Of a stretch of DNA of 34,298 nt, positions 14,235-23,780 are shown piece by piece. The notes under the pieces are model-generated. The model ran no database searches, was not told where the DNA came from, and saw only the letters and a program-made list of their open reading frames with translations. The DNA lies in the NCBI GenBank assembly GCA_030601705.1, contig JAUWBM010000016.1, positions 1 through 34,298 of the forward strand, given 5' to 3'. Position numbers and translations under genes: made by a program. Each line of letters begins with the position of its first letter. Positions within the stretch are counted from its first letter, which is position 1. This DNA comes from Thermoplasmatota archaeon. Lineage in GTDB: Archaea; Thermoplasmatota; E2; DHVEG-1.

Positions 14235-14744
14235 CTATTTTATTTTTTTCAATAAATACTTTTTATCTTTACAAAGATCTATGGAAAAATCTGCCACTGC
14301 AGTCAACTTATGAGAAGTGGTTTTGCCAAACGCTATCACCTCTGTCCTACAACCTAGGCTTTTTGCATGTTCTAACAAATCGGAGAAATCTCCATCTCCA
14401 CTTACCAATACAATCGTATCGAGTTTTGGCGCTAGCCTCATCACATCCATAGCAATTCCCACATCCCAATCTCCTTTTTTGGCTCCTCCATAGAAGATCT
14501 GAAGCTCCTTTGATTTTACTTCAAAGCCCATTTCGATCAATGCATCATAGAACGTGTTTTCATCCTTCACATCTGCTTTTATAACATAGGCAATGGCTCT
14601 AATGAGTCTCCTGTTGGCTATAGCATCTTTTAAAATTGTCTTGAAATTTACTTTACAGTTGTATAAATTCTTTGCAGAATAATACATGTTTTGTACGTCA
14701 ACAAACACGCCAATTCTCTGACTTATATGTCTTGATTTTGTCAT
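14235..14744 (-). CDS. NYN-domain protein (LabA/DUF88 family)
   Basis: A 169-residue member of the NYN (PIN-like) nuclease superfamily. The acidic residues of the expected active site are visible: GVFVDVQNMYYS at 12-23, KGDWDVGIAMDVM near 88-100, and LVSGDGDFSDLL near 112-123. The fold suggests a metal-dependent RNase; in archaea the substrate is unknown. The protein ends with a lysine-rich tail (KDKKYLLKKIK). It reads away from the SAM-enzyme gene at 14912 and has no obvious operon partner. Confidence 0.85.
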   Translation of the reverse strand: MTKSRHISQRIGVFVDVQNMYYSAKNLYNCKVNFKTILKDAIANRRLIRAIAYVIKADVKDENTFYDALIEMGFEVKSKELQIFYGGAKKGDWDVGIAMDVMRLAPKLDTIVLVSGDGDFSDLLEHAKSLGCRTEVIAFGKTTSHKLTAVADFSIDLCKDKKYLLKKIK

Positions 14745-14862
14745 ATATTTATCTCATAACATCTATCTCTATAAAAACAATAGCAACGAATTAAAGAAAA
14801 ATAAAAGTTTAACAGATCCTTCTGGATAAAATCCCTTTTTTGAATTTAGATGCAAAGCCGTG

Positions 14863-14872
14863 TTTTTATATA
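14863..14872 (+). promoter_or_regulatory. TATA box for the SAM-enzyme gene
   Basis: TTTTTATATA lies about 45 bases before the ATG at 14912, giving a leader of about 20 nt. Confidence 0.45.
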
Positions 14873-14911
14873 AGTTTTAATAAAGTATTAAATCTCATAT
14901 AACATTTCTAG

Positions 14912-15550
14912 ATGGAGAAGGACTTTATGGATTATGATAAAAAAGAACACTTGAAATTCATTGATCGTAGAAGAAAAATTATCTGTTACAAATTCATATT
15001 TAAAGAATTTTTAGCAAGGTGCATAAAATTTTCCAATCATCATTTAACAAATTATCGAAAGAAAATCATTTTAGAAGAACTTAAAATTGCGAAAATTTCA
15101 TCAGAAGATGAAGTGCTGTTTATTGGATGCGGTTTGCTTCCGACTACACCGATGCTGATTATAGAGGAAACACCCGCTAAAAAAATTACTGCTATAGACA
15201 ATAGTAGCATAATAGCACGACTTGGGGAATCCTATATCAATAAAAAAGGGCTATCTGATCGAATTAGAATTGAATACGCTGATGGAGTAAATTATCCTGT
15301 TGAAAACTTCGATGTAATTTTTATAGCTACAAATGTATGGCCAATAGCACCAATTCTTAGACACCTATCCTTTCATATGAAAAATAACGCTAGGCTCATA
15401 TGTAGAGATATAAAAAACGATATAAAAAACGTTCTAACATACGAAAGTTTATATGAATCACTCTCTATCGAATCTTTTTCACAGCATCCTTCTGGACCTG
15501 ATTATAAATCATTATTGCTAATAAAAAATGATAATTTCCAAAAAATATAA
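14912..15550 (+). CDS. SAM-dependent enzyme, nicotianamine-synthase-like
   Basis: A protein of about 212 residues. After a basic helical N terminus (1-55), a Rossmann fold begins with EVLFIGCGLLPTTPMLI near 67-83; the order I-G-C-G-L-L-P-T-T-P recalls the FIGSGPLPLTS motif of nicotianamine synthases, which condense aminopropyl groups from SAM into metal chelators. KITAIDNSS (strand 2 acidic end), RIEYADGVNYP and FDVIFIATNV complete the SAM site. An ordinary class I methyltransferase is the alternative. Start: ATG 14912, or ATG 14927 preceded by GAAGG. It precedes a winged-helix gene on the same strand at a gap of 37 bases. Confidence 0.6.
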   Translation: MEKDFMDYDKKEHLKFIDRRRKIICYKFIFKEFLARCIKFSNHHLTNYRKKIILEELKIAKISSEDEVLFIGCGLLPTTPMLIIEETPAKKITAIDNSSIIARLGESYINKKGLSDRIRIEYADGVNYPVENFDVIFIATNVWPIAPILRHLSFHMKNNARLICRDIKNDIKNVLTYESLYESLSIESFSQHPSGPDYKSLLLIKNDNFQKI

Positions 15551-15587
15551 GTTATAAGAACTGTTTCATGTTTTGAGGATGCATCTA

Positions 15588-15956
15588 ATGGCAGATGTTG
15601 TAGAAGAGTTTGGTTTAAATGCAGGTAGGGTGTGGACGGCACTTAACTCGTACGGATCTCTTACAGATACCCAATTAATGGAAGATACCAGCCTTAGAAC
15701 ACATGAGTTATATGCAGCAATTGGATGGTTGGCACGAGAAAACAAGATATGTAAAAACGGAGAGTTGTATAAACTCGATGATACTAATTTAACTGGTAAA
15801 ATTGGAAGAGATGCTGGTAAAATATGGCAACTCCTTGTTACAGAAGATAAAGTTGATACACTTTATGTCTCAAAGTTGACAAAAATGAATGAGAAAGATA
15901 CCTACTCTGCTTTAGGATGGTTAGCTAGAGAAGGCAAGATTCAGATAAAGAAATGA
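15588..15956 (+). CDS. Tandem winged-helix protein (DUF2582 family)
   Basis: A 122-residue protein made of two similar winged-helix units, each with G(R/K)xW followed by a tyrosine- and alanine-rich recognition helix ending in LGWLAREGKI or IGWLARENKI. This is the pattern of the DUF2582 family, small archaeal and bacterial proteins presumed to bind DNA, with unknown targets. The start is ATG 15588 (MADVVEEFG), with GAGG eight bases upstream; in-frame TTG 15573 and ATG 15579 are less likely. It follows the SAM-enzyme gene and may share its transcript. Confidence 0.85.
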   Translation: MADVVEEFGLNAGRVWTALNSYGSLTDTQLMEDTSLRTHELYAAIGWLARENKICKNGELYKLDDTNLTGKIGRDAGKIWQLLVTEDKVDTLYVSKLTKMNEKDTYSALGWLAREGKIQIKK

Positions 15957-16020
15957 AAACAAAATTAAGTGAAATAGTATTGCGATATCTGTCACAGATT
16001 CTTCTGGTTAAAAACAAATC

Positions 16021-17499
16021 TTATACTCCTAATAAATGTCTAAGTATTAGAAACATATGCGGATGATTTTCTAAGAATCTTAGGAATAACAGGTTCATGT
16101 TGAATGCTTTGTTTCTCGGTGTTGCAAGAGAGACATCTATTATGTCGTAGTCGTTTCCATTTTCAGTATTTATTAGTAATAAATATCCGCTGAAGCCGCC
16201 ATTCTGTTCATCTGGTGCCACAACAGTAACCCCCACAATCTCTATTCCATCTTCAGGTTTTAGATCTTCGCCACTCAATTTTGTAAACGTCCAATTACCC
16301 CAAGAAGGCCAAGTTAAAATCGTCCAGTCAAGCAGAGAACCAGGTTTGCCGATGTTTTCAACAGTAAAGAAACCAGTAACAATTTCTCCTGGCTTTACGC
16401 CAGACCAACTCAATGTTCCATTGCACTCTAAATCAGGTATGTGTGCCTTTTCGGTTGTGAAATGCCAGACAGGACCCCAGGTTGATGCACTATGATTATC
16501 CTTAGCGATGATTCGCCAGTAATAATGCGTACTATATTCCATTGTACCTGGATTATAGGTTGTTCCCGTTTGGTTTTCGGATACCAGTTCGTCAGGCGTC
16601 GGGTCATTCGCTTCGAAATATACATCATAGGTGAGGTCGTCACCCTCTGGGTCACTACAGTTCCAGCTGAGATTGGCATCAACGTTAACATCGGTGGAAC
16701 CGTTCTCTGGGTCGGGGTTACTCGGACTATTTGGAGGTAGATTAAAATTTTTGTAAATTTTAACTTCGTCAATCATCCCATCAAAATATTTTGTTGAATT
16801 ACAAGCTCTCCTGCCTATTTTGGCTCTTTCAAACTCGTTGCTATAAAAAGGGCACACCCAATCTGTTACACTGACATCGAGTTCACCATCAACGTAAATT
16901 TCTATAGTTGGTTTTGATATATTACCACGAAATATGACTTCAACATAATGCCATAAACCATCGTTGTAAGCACCATTAGATGATACTGAAATTCCACAGG
17001 TTTGATAAGCCCACACCTGCATCACTAAGTTACCGTCAGAATTTAATTCAAGATAAGCCTCGGGATCGTTACCAATAGAATTACTCATACCATAAATGAT
17101 ACCAATATCAGTTGATGTCGAATTAATCCATACTGAAATTTTATAGTTATCAGTTTTATTGAACCCTAGATTTTCTGAATAATTATCCAAACCAATATAA
17201 TCATCTACTCCATCAAAATCCAGTGCGTAACCCGTAAGATGGGTAATCCATGTAGCCCCATAAATCGTTCCATTATAATTATTTCCAGAATAATCATGTG
17301 TAATGTTACCGCTGCCTTCATCAAAACTCCAATTAGCTAATAATCCATTATTCAAAAAGGGAAAATTAGTGGGAGCTTCTTCATTTGATTGATTGCTCAT
17401 TTTTCCAATATATCCGCTTATGCTCGATGTAACACTCAGTCCGATAAATAATAGTATTATTCCAAAGACTATACCCCTTCTAAACAAATTTGTTTGCAT
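16021..17499 (-). CDS. Secreted LamG / fibronectin-III-like surface protein
   Basis: A protein of about 492 residues. Start: ATG 17499 (MQTNLFRRGIVFGIILLFIG) because GAGGT lies seven bases upstream. After the signal peptide comes a LamG/concanavalin-like domain (about 45-255), from LLANWSFDEGSGN through ALDFDGVDDYI to FDGMIDEVKIYKNF. An FN3-like module follows (about 258-355), opening with PPNSPSNPDPENGSTDV and containing STHYYWRIIAKDN. A third beta-rich domain (about 360-460) contains WSGVKPGEIVTGFFTVENIG. The C terminus PRNKAFNMNLLFLRFLENHP followed by HMFLILRHLLGV is a short charged-then-hydrophobic tail that may be a sorting or anchoring signal. It is probably a cell-surface carbohydrate- or protein-binding protein. 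Confidence 0.82.
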   Translation of the reverse strand: MQTNLFRRGIVFGIILLFIGLSVTSSISGYIGKMSNQSNEEAPTNFPFLNNGLLANWSFDEGSGNITHDYSGNNYNGTIYGATWITHLTGYALDFDGVDDYIGLDNYSENLGFNKTDNYKISVWINSTSTDIGIIYGMSNSIGNDPEAYLELNSDGNLVMQVWAYQTCGISVSSNGAYNDGLWHYVEVIFRGNISKPTIEIYVDGELDVSVTDWVCPFYSNEFERAKIGRRACNSTKYFDGMIDEVKIYKNFNLPPNSPSNPDPENGSTDVNVDANLSWNCSDPEGDDLTYDVYFEANDPTPDELVSENQTGTTYNPGTMEYSTHYYWRIIAKDNHSASTWGPVWHFTTEKAHIPDLECNGTLSWSGVKPGEIVTGFFTVENIGKPGSLLDWTILTWPSWGNWTFTKLSGEDLKPEDGIEIVGVTVVAPDEQNGGFSGYLLLINTENGNDYDIIDVSLATPRNKAFNMNLLFLRFLENHPHMFLILRHLLGV

Positions 17500-17547
17500 T
17501 TTATTTACCTCTTTCATCATTACATCTTTATATATACAATAATATGA

Positions 17548-17555
17548 TATATAAA
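17548..17555. promoter_or_regulatory. Divergent TATA element between the LamG gene and a small ORF
   Basis: GATATATAAATG on the plus strand could serve the small gene at 17591, and the complementary TTTATATA could serve the LamG gene at 17499. A second minus-strand box lies at about 17528-17535. Confidence 0.4.
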
Positions 17556-17590
17556 TGTTTACAGAGAAAAACACCCAACAGGTGAATGCT

Positions 17591-17809
17591 ATGAGCTATA
17601 GCAATTACCCAACCTTCGATGTAAACGACATGGCATTAACCAATAACACTGTTTTGAAAACTGCAAAAAGTATGGCACACAACCTCGCTAGAGGTCGCAA
17701 AAACCGCCACAACGCAGTCTTGTCTCGAATCTGGTTGGTATTTCTATTGAAAATGGAGGAAGGTAACGTTGAAAAAAACAATAACTTTGGCTTTATAGAT
17801 ATTTCATAA
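17591..17809 (+). CDS. Small hypothetical protein upstream of rps12
   Basis: A 72-codon frame starts at ATG 17591 with GGTGA four bases upstream and a TATA box about 40 bases before. The product starts MSYSNYPTFDVNDMALTN, has a basic middle (LARGRKNRHNAVLSRIW), and ends in an Asn-rich tail. I recognise no family. The in-frame extension from ATG 17555 overlaps the TATA box and is unlikely. A hairpin (ACCTC-GCTA-GAGGT) lies inside the frame. It may be real, or the region may be an untranslated RNA. Confidence 0.4.
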   Translation: MSYSNYPTFDVNDMALTNNTVLKTAKSMAHNLARGRKNRHNAVLSRIWLVFLLKMEEGNVEKNNNFGFIDIS

Positions 17810-17904
17810 CTGAAAAAATATGTAAAAAATAAAAGCTTTCTCAGAGATAGGCTTTAAATATTAAAAGCTATATACTGCTTCACTTTTACCTAAACAGGTG
17901 AACC

Positions 17905-18336
17905 ATGGGCAAAGGAATAAATGCAGCAAGAAAACTCAAAAAAGACAGAAAAAAGCAATTATGGAGCGATAGGTATTACAAGAGAAGGGTTTTACGTTTA
18001 AAAGAGAAATCGGATCCTCTTGGTGGAGTCGCTCAAGCGAAAGGTATTGTTATTGAAAAAGTGGGTATAGAAGCAAAACAGCCTAATTCTGCTATTAGAA
18101 AGTGTGTTAAGATACAACTTATAAGGAATGGTAGGCAAATCACTGCATTTGCTCCTGGAGATAATGCAATTGGTTTTATCGATGAGCACGATGAAGTTGT
18201 AGTAGAAGGAATTGGCGGCAGAATGGGAAGAAGTTATGGAGATATTCCGGGCGTACGATTTAAGGTGATAAAAGTAAACGATGTGTGCTTACAGGAATTA
18301 GTAAGAAAGAAGATTGAGAAACCAATGAGACGATAA
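17905..18336 (+). CDS. rps12: Ribosomal protein uS12
   Basis: A 143-residue decoding-centre protein. The conserved loop [19 protein letters not shown] (about 54-72) and [22 protein letters not shown] near 88-112 are clear. The N terminus [15 protein letters not shown] is of archaeal/eukaryotic type. GGTGA precedes the ATG closely. It heads the str operon rps12-rps7-fusA, with TATA-like sequences near 17852 and 17868. It ends two bases before the uS7 start. Confidence 0.97.
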   Translation: MGKGINAARKLKKDRKKQLWSDRYYKRRVLRLKEKSDPLGGVAQAKGIVIEKVGIEAKQPNSAIRKCVKIQLIRNGRQITAFAPGDNAIGFIDEHDEVVVEGIGGRMGRSYGDIPGVRFKVIKVNDVCLQELVRKKIEKPMRR

Positions 18337-18338
18337 AC

Positions 18339-18932
18339 ATGACCGATAAAAAAGACGTGAAAGAAAATACAGAATTTTTCCCGATGTTAGAAAAGTACAG
18401 TGCAAGTACTGTTAAAATTGAAGACAGAGGTTTAGAAAAATATATAAAGCTAGATACCAAGGACTTATTCCTTGGAGCTCCACATGCAAATCGATTGTTC
18501 GGTAAGTCTAAGGTCTCTATTATTGAAAGACTTATTAACAATTTAATGAGGACCGAAGTATACACGGGTAAAAAAACAAAATCTTACAAAGTAGTAAGGG
18601 CAGCATTTGAAATTATCGAAAAAAGAACGAAAGGGAATCCTTTACAGGCTTTTATAGATGCACTTCAAAATGCGGCACCAAAAGAAGAGATCACAAGACT
18701 GCGTTTTGGTGGTATCTCAGTTCCTAAAGCAGTTGACATTGCACCACAGAGACGGTTGGATACTGCAATACGAAACATTTGCCAAGGAGCTCTTAATGCG
18801 AGTCACAAGAATAAAAAAAGCATTGAATTGTGTCTTGCTGATGAGATACTAAAAGCGAGCAAAAACGATCCTGCCTCTTTTTCAATAGCAAAGAAAAATG
18901 ACATGGAACGTATTGCTCGATCAGCCCGATAA
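18339..18932 (+). CDS. rps7: Ribosomal protein uS7
   Basis: A 197-residue head protein of the small subunit that nucleates assembly of the 16S 3' domain. It is recognised from SIIERLINNLMRTEVYTGKK, NPLQAFIDALQNAAPKEE and the C-terminal KKNDMERIARSAR. The start is two bases after the uS12 stop, with weak GAGACGA upstream, typical of coupled translation. The fusA gene follows after 29 bases. Confidence 0.97.
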   Translation: MTDKKDVKENTEFFPMLEKYSASTVKIEDRGLEKYIKLDTKDLFLGAPHANRLFGKSKVSIIERLINNLMRTEVYTGKKTKSYKVVRAAFEIIEKRTKGNPLQAFIDALQNAAPKEEITRLRFGGISVPKAVDIAPQRRLDTAIRNICQGALNASHKNKKSIELCLADEILKASKNDPASFSIAKKNDMERIARSAR

Positions 18933-18961
18933 AATTTTAGAATTTTGTAGAGGAAATTAGT

Positions 18962-21160
18962 ATGGGAAGGAAAGAAGAGAATATAGCAAAAGCAATGAAT
19001 CTGATGAATAAATTAGATTATATTCGTAACATTGGTATAGCTGCACATATTGATCATGGAAAAACGACGCTTTCGGATAACCTGCTTGCTGGTTGCGGAA
19101 TGATGAGTGAGGAACTTGCGGGTAAACAGCTCGTTCTTGATTATGATGAACAGGAGCAAGCTAGAGGCATTACAATCAATACCGCATCTGCTTCTATGGT
19201 ACATAATTTTGAAGGTAATGAATATCTTATTAATCTTTTAGATACACCAGGTCACGTAGATTTTGGTGGTGATGTAACACGTGCTATGCGTGCTGTTGAC
19301 GGATGCATCGTAGTAGTATGTGCCGTAGAAGGAGCTATGCCGCAAACAGAGACTGTCATTAGACAAGCGCTACGTGAGAATGTTAAACCAGTTTTATTTA
19401 TCAATAAGGTTGACAGATTGATTAATGAACTTCGTGTAACACCAGAAGAAATGCAACAACGTTTCATCAAGATAATAAATAGATTTAATGAACTTCTTAG
19501 CAAACTTGTGCCAGAGGAGTTCAAAGATAAATGGAACGTAAAGGTAGAAGATGGTAGTGTTGCATTTGGTTCTGCTTACTATAACTGGGCAATTTCTGCA
19601 CCATACATGAAAACGACAGGATTGAGCTTTAAAGACATTTATGAGTATTGTAAGAAAGAAGAGCAAAAAACCCTTGCAAAGAAAACACCAATCCATGAAG
19701 TCATGCTAGATATGGTCATTGATCATCTTCCATCTCCAAAAGAAGCACAGGAATATAGGATACCTATCATATGGAAAGGGGAACATGAGAGCAATCTGGG
19801 TAAAAGCATGATTAATTGTAAAGAGAATGGACCGTTAGCGGTAATGATTACAAAGATAATTTTAGATCCCCACGCAGGAGAAGTAGCAGTAGGGAGAGTA
19901 TACAGCGGAAAGGTAACACGAGGACAAGAAGTTTACGTAGCTGGGATGCCTAACAGAAATCGCATACAGCAAGTCAACGTTATGGTTGGAAGCGATCGGA
20001 TACCTGTTGAATACGTAAGTGCAGGAAACATTGTTGCTGCAACAGGAATAAAAGATGCAATTGCCGGGAGCACTGTTTCAGACGACCCTGAAACAGAACC
20101 TTTTGAACGGATTGTTCATATTTCAGAACCAGTGGTTACTGTTGCTGTTGAGGCTAAAAGCATGAAAGATCTCCCGAAACTTGTTGAAGTTTTGAAATTG
20201 GTCTCTAAAGCAGATCCAAGTATACAAGTTCAAATCAATCAGGAAACAGGTGAAAACCTGATGTCCGGAATGGGCGAACTTCACCTTGAAATCACTGAAT
20301 ATAGAATAAAAAATGATTATGGAGTTGACATTGTCTCCTCAGAGCCCATTGTAGTGTACAGAGAAACTGTCAGCAAAAAGAGTCTACAAAAATTCGAAGG
20401 AAAATCACCAAACAAACATAATCGATTCTACATAAAAGTTGAACCGCTTTCTACAAATATTGTAAAGGCAATTTACAACAACGAAATACCACAAAATGTT
20501 AAAAAACACAAAAAAGAAGTTGTAAAAACACTCCAGGATCTTGGAATGGATAAAGTTGTTGCAAAAGGTGCTTTCAGTATACAGGGTATGAATATTATGA
20601 CAGATGTAACCAAAGGGATTCAGCATCTTTTCGAAACGAGAGAACTAATCAAAGAAGCGTTTGTAGAAGTAATGAAAAGTGGACCAACTGTCTCTGAGCC
20701 TTGCCAAGGGATACTGATAAAATTGGTCGATGCAAAGCTTCACGAGGATGCAATTCACAGGGGACCCGCACAAGTTATTCCTGCTGTAAGAAACGCTATT
20801 TATGGCTCAATAACAGTTTCTCAGCCGACAATACTTGAACCATTTCAGAAAGTTTTTATCAGCACACCACAAGAACTCATGGGCGATGCATCAAGAGAGC
20901 TAAATCAGAGAAGAGCGGAAGTAAAAGATATGAAAACAGAAGATGATAGCGTAAACATCGAGGCAAAAGCGCCAGTTGCAGAAATGTTTGGATTTGCTTC
21001 TGCGATACGATCCGCAACAGGTGGACGTGTTTTATGGAGCACTGAAAACATGGGATTTGAACCCATGCCAAGACAACTCCAAGGGGATGTAGTAAGACAG
21101 ATAAGAGAAAGAAAAGGTTTGAAACCAGAGCCTTATCCGCCAGAATATTACATGGATTAA
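18962..21160 (+). CDS. fusA: Translation elongation factor aEF-2
   Basis: The 732-residue GTPase that drives translocation. G1 is [14 protein letters not shown] (28-41), the G2 region contains [12 protein letters not shown]3 is [10 protein letters not shown], and G4 is INKVDR. Domain II has [16 protein letters not shown], and domains III to V end in the archaeal PYPPEYYMD. The diphthamide site is His599 in [15 protein letters not shown], so the factor should need the diphthamide pathway. GAGGAAATTAGT precedes the ATG. The tuf (EF-1alpha) and rps10 genes that often follow in euryarchaea are not here; the operon ends after fusA. Confidence 0.97.
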   Translation: MGRKEENIAKAMNLMNKLDYIRNIGIAAHIDHGKTTLSDNLLAGCGMMSEELAGKQLVLDYDEQEQARGITINTASASMVHNFEGNEYLINLLDTPGHVDFGGDVTRAMRAVDGCIVVVCAVEGAMPQTETVIRQALRENVKPVLFINKVDRLINELRVTPEEMQQRFIKIINRFNELLSKLVPEEFKDKWNVKVEDGSVAFGSAYYNWAISAPYMKTTGLSFKDIYEYCKKEEQKTLAKKTPIHEVMLDMVIDHLPSPKEAQEYRIPIIWKGEHESNLGKSMINCKENGPLAVMITKIILDPHAGEVAVGRVYSGKVTRGQEVYVAGMPNRNRIQQVNVMVGSDRIPVEYVSAGNIVAATGIKDAIAGSTVSDDPETEPFERIVHISEPVVTVAVEAKSMKDLPKLVEVLKLVSKADPSIQVQINQETGENLMSGMGELHLEITEYRIKNDYGVDIVSSEPIVVYRETVSKKSLQKFEGKSPNKHNRFYIKVEPLSTNIVKAIYNNEIPQNVKKHKKEVVKTLQDLGMDKVVAKGAFSIQGMNIMTDVTKGIQHLFETRELIKEAFVEVMKSGPTVSEPCQGILIKLVDAKLHEDAIHRGPAQVIPAVRNAIYGSITVSQPTILEPFQKVFISTPQELMGDASRELNQRRAEVKDMKTEDDSVNIEAKAPVAEMFGFASAIRSATGGRVLWSTENMGFEPMPRQLQGDVVRQIRERKGLKPEPYPPEYYMD

Positions 21161-21182
21161 ACTTCATAAAAATTTAAAAATC

Positions 21183-21190
21183 GTTATATA
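21183..21190 (+). promoter_or_regulatory. TATA box for the 121-residue ORF
   Basis: GTTATATA lies about 26 bases before the ATG at 21213, which makes that message leaderless and supports the small gene as real. Confidence 0.5.
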
Positions 21191-21212
21191 GGAAACATAG
21201 TTACTCTCCTTA

Positions 21213-21578
21213 ATGGTAGCTATGAAGAGAGGAAACATCCCAATTAATCAGAACTTTGAACTAGAATACCGATATTATGACAAAGATGTAACCTACAAGT
21301 ATTTCAACAGAAAATTTGAGATATATCTGTTAGAAAAGAAAGCCCTGAAGAAAAATTACATTTTACACATGGATAACTGTGACATAAGCCCTGGAAAATG
21401 GTCTCCACATGTGCATAAAGCATCAAACGTAAGCAAGAAATTGTATTTTGGAGTTTCAACTCTCAATTGGAACGATATAAAAAATAATTTTTTAGATTGC
21501 ATAATAGGGGAAATGGGGGAAGAACATAAAGAGGATGCGAAAAAGGCTGTTGGAAAACTCTTCTCTCCAAAACTGTAA
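21213..21578 (+). CDS. Hypothetical soluble protein, 121 residues
   Basis: A charged alpha/beta protein (MVAMKRGNIPINQNFELEYR) with no signal peptide or membrane segment. The middle has LHMDNCDISPGKWSPHVHKA, with Cys, Asp and two His in a row that could hold a metal, but no known motif. The tail is acidic and helical (IIGEMGEEHKEDAKKAVGKL). The leaderless start fits the TATA box at 21183-21190, so it is expressed apart from fusA. It converges on the MCM gene. I do not recognise the family. Confidence 0.7.
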   Translation: MVAMKRGNIPINQNFELEYRYYDKDVTYKYFNRKFEIYLLEKKALKKNYILHMDNCDISPGKWSPHVHKASNVSKKLYFGVSTLNWNDIKNNFLDCIIGEMGEEHKEDAKKAVGKLFSPKL

Positions 21579-21628
21579 AAGATTGAGTGTTTTAAGTACG
21601 ATTTTTCAGATATTTCTATTTTTGGTTA

Positions 21629-23725
21629 TTACTCTGTAACCCTATATTTTCCATGAATCGGTTCATAAATTTGTCCATTGCGTTTTAATCTATCTAGAGC
21701 ATCCTCTACTTTACTAGATTCTATCCCTTCTATCTCTGCCTCACTAACTATATCGCTTCTGGCTGCATTGTCGTCTTCTGACGCGTTACACAATTTTTGT
21801 ATAATGTCTATGATTGAACGCATTCTATTCTGCTGGGTATGACTTATTCCAGTTGCAATAATGTCGATATCAAATTTACCAGTCTCTCGATCCATACCCA
21901 CTCTTCTAAGATATTGATCGATAATAGAAATTGCTCTTTCCGCATCTTTGACGGTAACCTCCTCACTTAGTCTTACACGTGCGCTTGCCTCTGATAATCG
22001 GACGAAAGCTTCTAATTGCCGTGGAGTGAAAGGTACAGAATCCTCGGACGCGCTTCTGAAATCCACGTAATAATTTTTCAACACCTCTGATGCATCATCG
22101 GTCATGACTGGGAAAACGTTCCTCTTTGCATATGCCACGTATTTACGGACGAATTCAGGTGTAAATATTGGCATAATGTTTTTCATTAAACCATCTTGTT
22201 CTTCTTTGGTGTGTTTTGACTTCTTAGATCTTAATATATTCTCACTGACTTCTCCCGCTTTATGAGTACGTAAAATATGTGTTGCAAGAGCGGTATCAGT
22301 TTCTCTATTTGGTTTATCAATAATGGAAAAAATAAGATCAAAACGTGAAAGCAATGCGGGTGGCATATTAATCTGTTCATGCATAGGTATGAATTCATCA
22401 AACCGGCCAAGTTTTGGATTTGCCGCTGCAAGTATTGCACATCGTGCTTTTAACGTCGCGTTTATGCCTGCTTTTGCGACAGAAATCTCCTGTTGTTCCA
22501 TTGCCTGATGCATTGAGCTTCTGTCAGTCTCCTCCATCTTATCTATTTCATCAATACATGCAATGCCCATATCAGCTAAAACTAGCGCTCCTGCTTCTAA
22601 CGTCCATCGCCCTTCACCAAATTCGTCTCTCACCGCCGCAGCAGTGAGGCCAGCTGCTGATGACGCCTTTCCCGAAGCATAAATACTCCTTGGTGCAAGT
22701 TTAGACATATAGGTAAGTATCTGTGATTTTGCGGTACCAGGATCACCGACCAGTAGTACATGGATGTCGCCTCTGATATAGGTGCCATCAGGCATTTTCT
22801 TAGATAAACCACTAAATAATACTAAGACCAACGCCTCTTTTTCCACGTTCATCCCATAGATAGTGGGGGCTATACTCTGTCTCATTTTGTTATAAATATC
22901 AGGGTCTTTACTTATTTTCAGAATCTCCTCTTCATCTTCTGGTGTAACCTCTACTTCTTCAAATGCAAGCTCTTGTCGTTCAGTACTATAGGCATCCACG
23001 ACTTTATTAAACGACGTCAATCGAAGGGGTCCTCTTCGTCTCTGCTGAGAATGAAGAATACCATTAACAATGACTCTATCCCCCGGTGCTAGCATTCCAA
23101 CAAGATCATCCTCAAGATAAGCACTTATTCTTTCAGGTTGAGCACCACCTCTGAGCCCCTCGGGGTTTTCTTGGATTTCTATTTTTTGAGAATCAATAAA
23201 TGTTGAGAGATCCGTTAGAAGCTTAAACGAGGATATCCGTCCACAGCCCCCTTGATCCTCATAACACTCCGAGGGTTCTTTTAAAATATCTTCCTCCTGA
23301 TCAATTTTTATAATTGCCCCACACTTTTGGCATTGAAATACTGCAACCTGAAGCTTAGGGCGTACCTCAGTAACTTTTTTCACCAAGCCTTCAATCGCAG
23401 TATATTTTCCTAAATGATTTGCACGAATCTTTCTAATAAGTATTTTCTGAGTATCGGGAAGATTATCAACTCTAAACTGGAGCTGTAATTTATGTTCAGC
23501 AGCGACATCAATATTTTTGAGTGCCTCTTTAGCATTAAAGAGGGTTTTGTATGGCTGATTAATGAGCATTTCTGTCAATGTTGGATATACTTTATCGATA
23601 TCCCAATAATCTACAATTAAACTACGATTTTCTGGATATTCTAAGGCGATAGTCTCAATTTCAGATTTACAATTCTCTTCAAAAAAACTCTGCCATGAAG
23701 CTACTAAACTCTCATCCTTCAACAA
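21629..23725 (-). CDS. mcm: Replicative DNA helicase MCM
   Basis: A 698-residue hexameric ATPase that unwinds DNA ahead of the fork. The N-terminal domain has the zinc site Cys132, Cys135, Cys154 and Cys161. The AAA+ core has Walker A GDPGTAKS (327-334), Walker B CIDEIDKM (390-397), sensor 1 AAANPKLGRF, and the arginine finger LLSRFD (R461). A C-terminal winged helix follows (about 630-698, ending EPIHGKYRVTE). No intein is present. The frame has no ATG near its start; TTG 23725 or 23722 is used, about 20 bases after the transcription start predicted from the TATA box at 23768-23775. Next upstream on the same strand come SRP RNA and the D-polymerase genes. Confidence 0.96.
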   Translation of the reverse strand: MLKDESLVASWQSFFEENCKSEIETIALEYPENRSLIVDYWDIDKVYPTLTEMLINQPYKTLFNAKEALKNIDVAAEHKLQLQFRVDNLPDTQKILIRKIRANHLGKYTAIEGLVKKVTEVRPKLQVAVFQCQKCGAIIKIDQEEDILKEPSECYEDQGGCGRISSFKLLTDLSTFIDSQKIEIQENPEGLRGGAQPERISAYLEDDLVGMLAPGDRVIVNGILHSQQRRRGPLRLTSFNKVVDAYSTERQELAFEEVEVTPEDEEEILKISKDPDIYNKMRQSIAPTIYGMNVEKEALVLVLFSGLSKKMPDGTYIRGDIHVLLVGDPGTAKSQILTYMSKLAPRSIYASGKASSAAGLTAAAVRDEFGEGRWTLEAGALVLADMGIACIDEIDKMEETDRSSMHQAMEQQEISVAKAGINATLKARCAILAAANPKLGRFDEFIPMHEQINMPPALLSRFDLIFSIIDKPNRETDTALATHILRTHKAGEVSENILRSKKSKHTKEEQDGLMKNIMPIFTPEFVRKYVAYAKRNVFPVMTDDASEVLKNYYVDFRSASEDSVPFTPRQLEAFVRLSEASARVRLSEEVTVKDAERAISIIDQYLRRVGMDRETGKFDIDIIATGISHTQQNRMRSIIDIIQKLCNASEDDNAARSDIVSEAEIEGIESSKVEDALDRLKRNGQIYEPIHGKYRVTE

Positions 23726-23767
23726 CCGTGCCGTATGAATTCCCCCTTCTCTGGTAAATGTATATCG

Positions 23768-23775
23768 TATTTAAA
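23768..23775 (-). promoter_or_regulatory. TATA box for mcm
   Basis: The minus strand reads ATTTAAATACG between the 3' end of SRP RNA and mcm, about 45 bases before the TTG start. The preceding AAAATTTAAAT may also act in ending the SRP RNA. Confidence 0.5.
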
Positions 23776-23780
23776 TTTTA

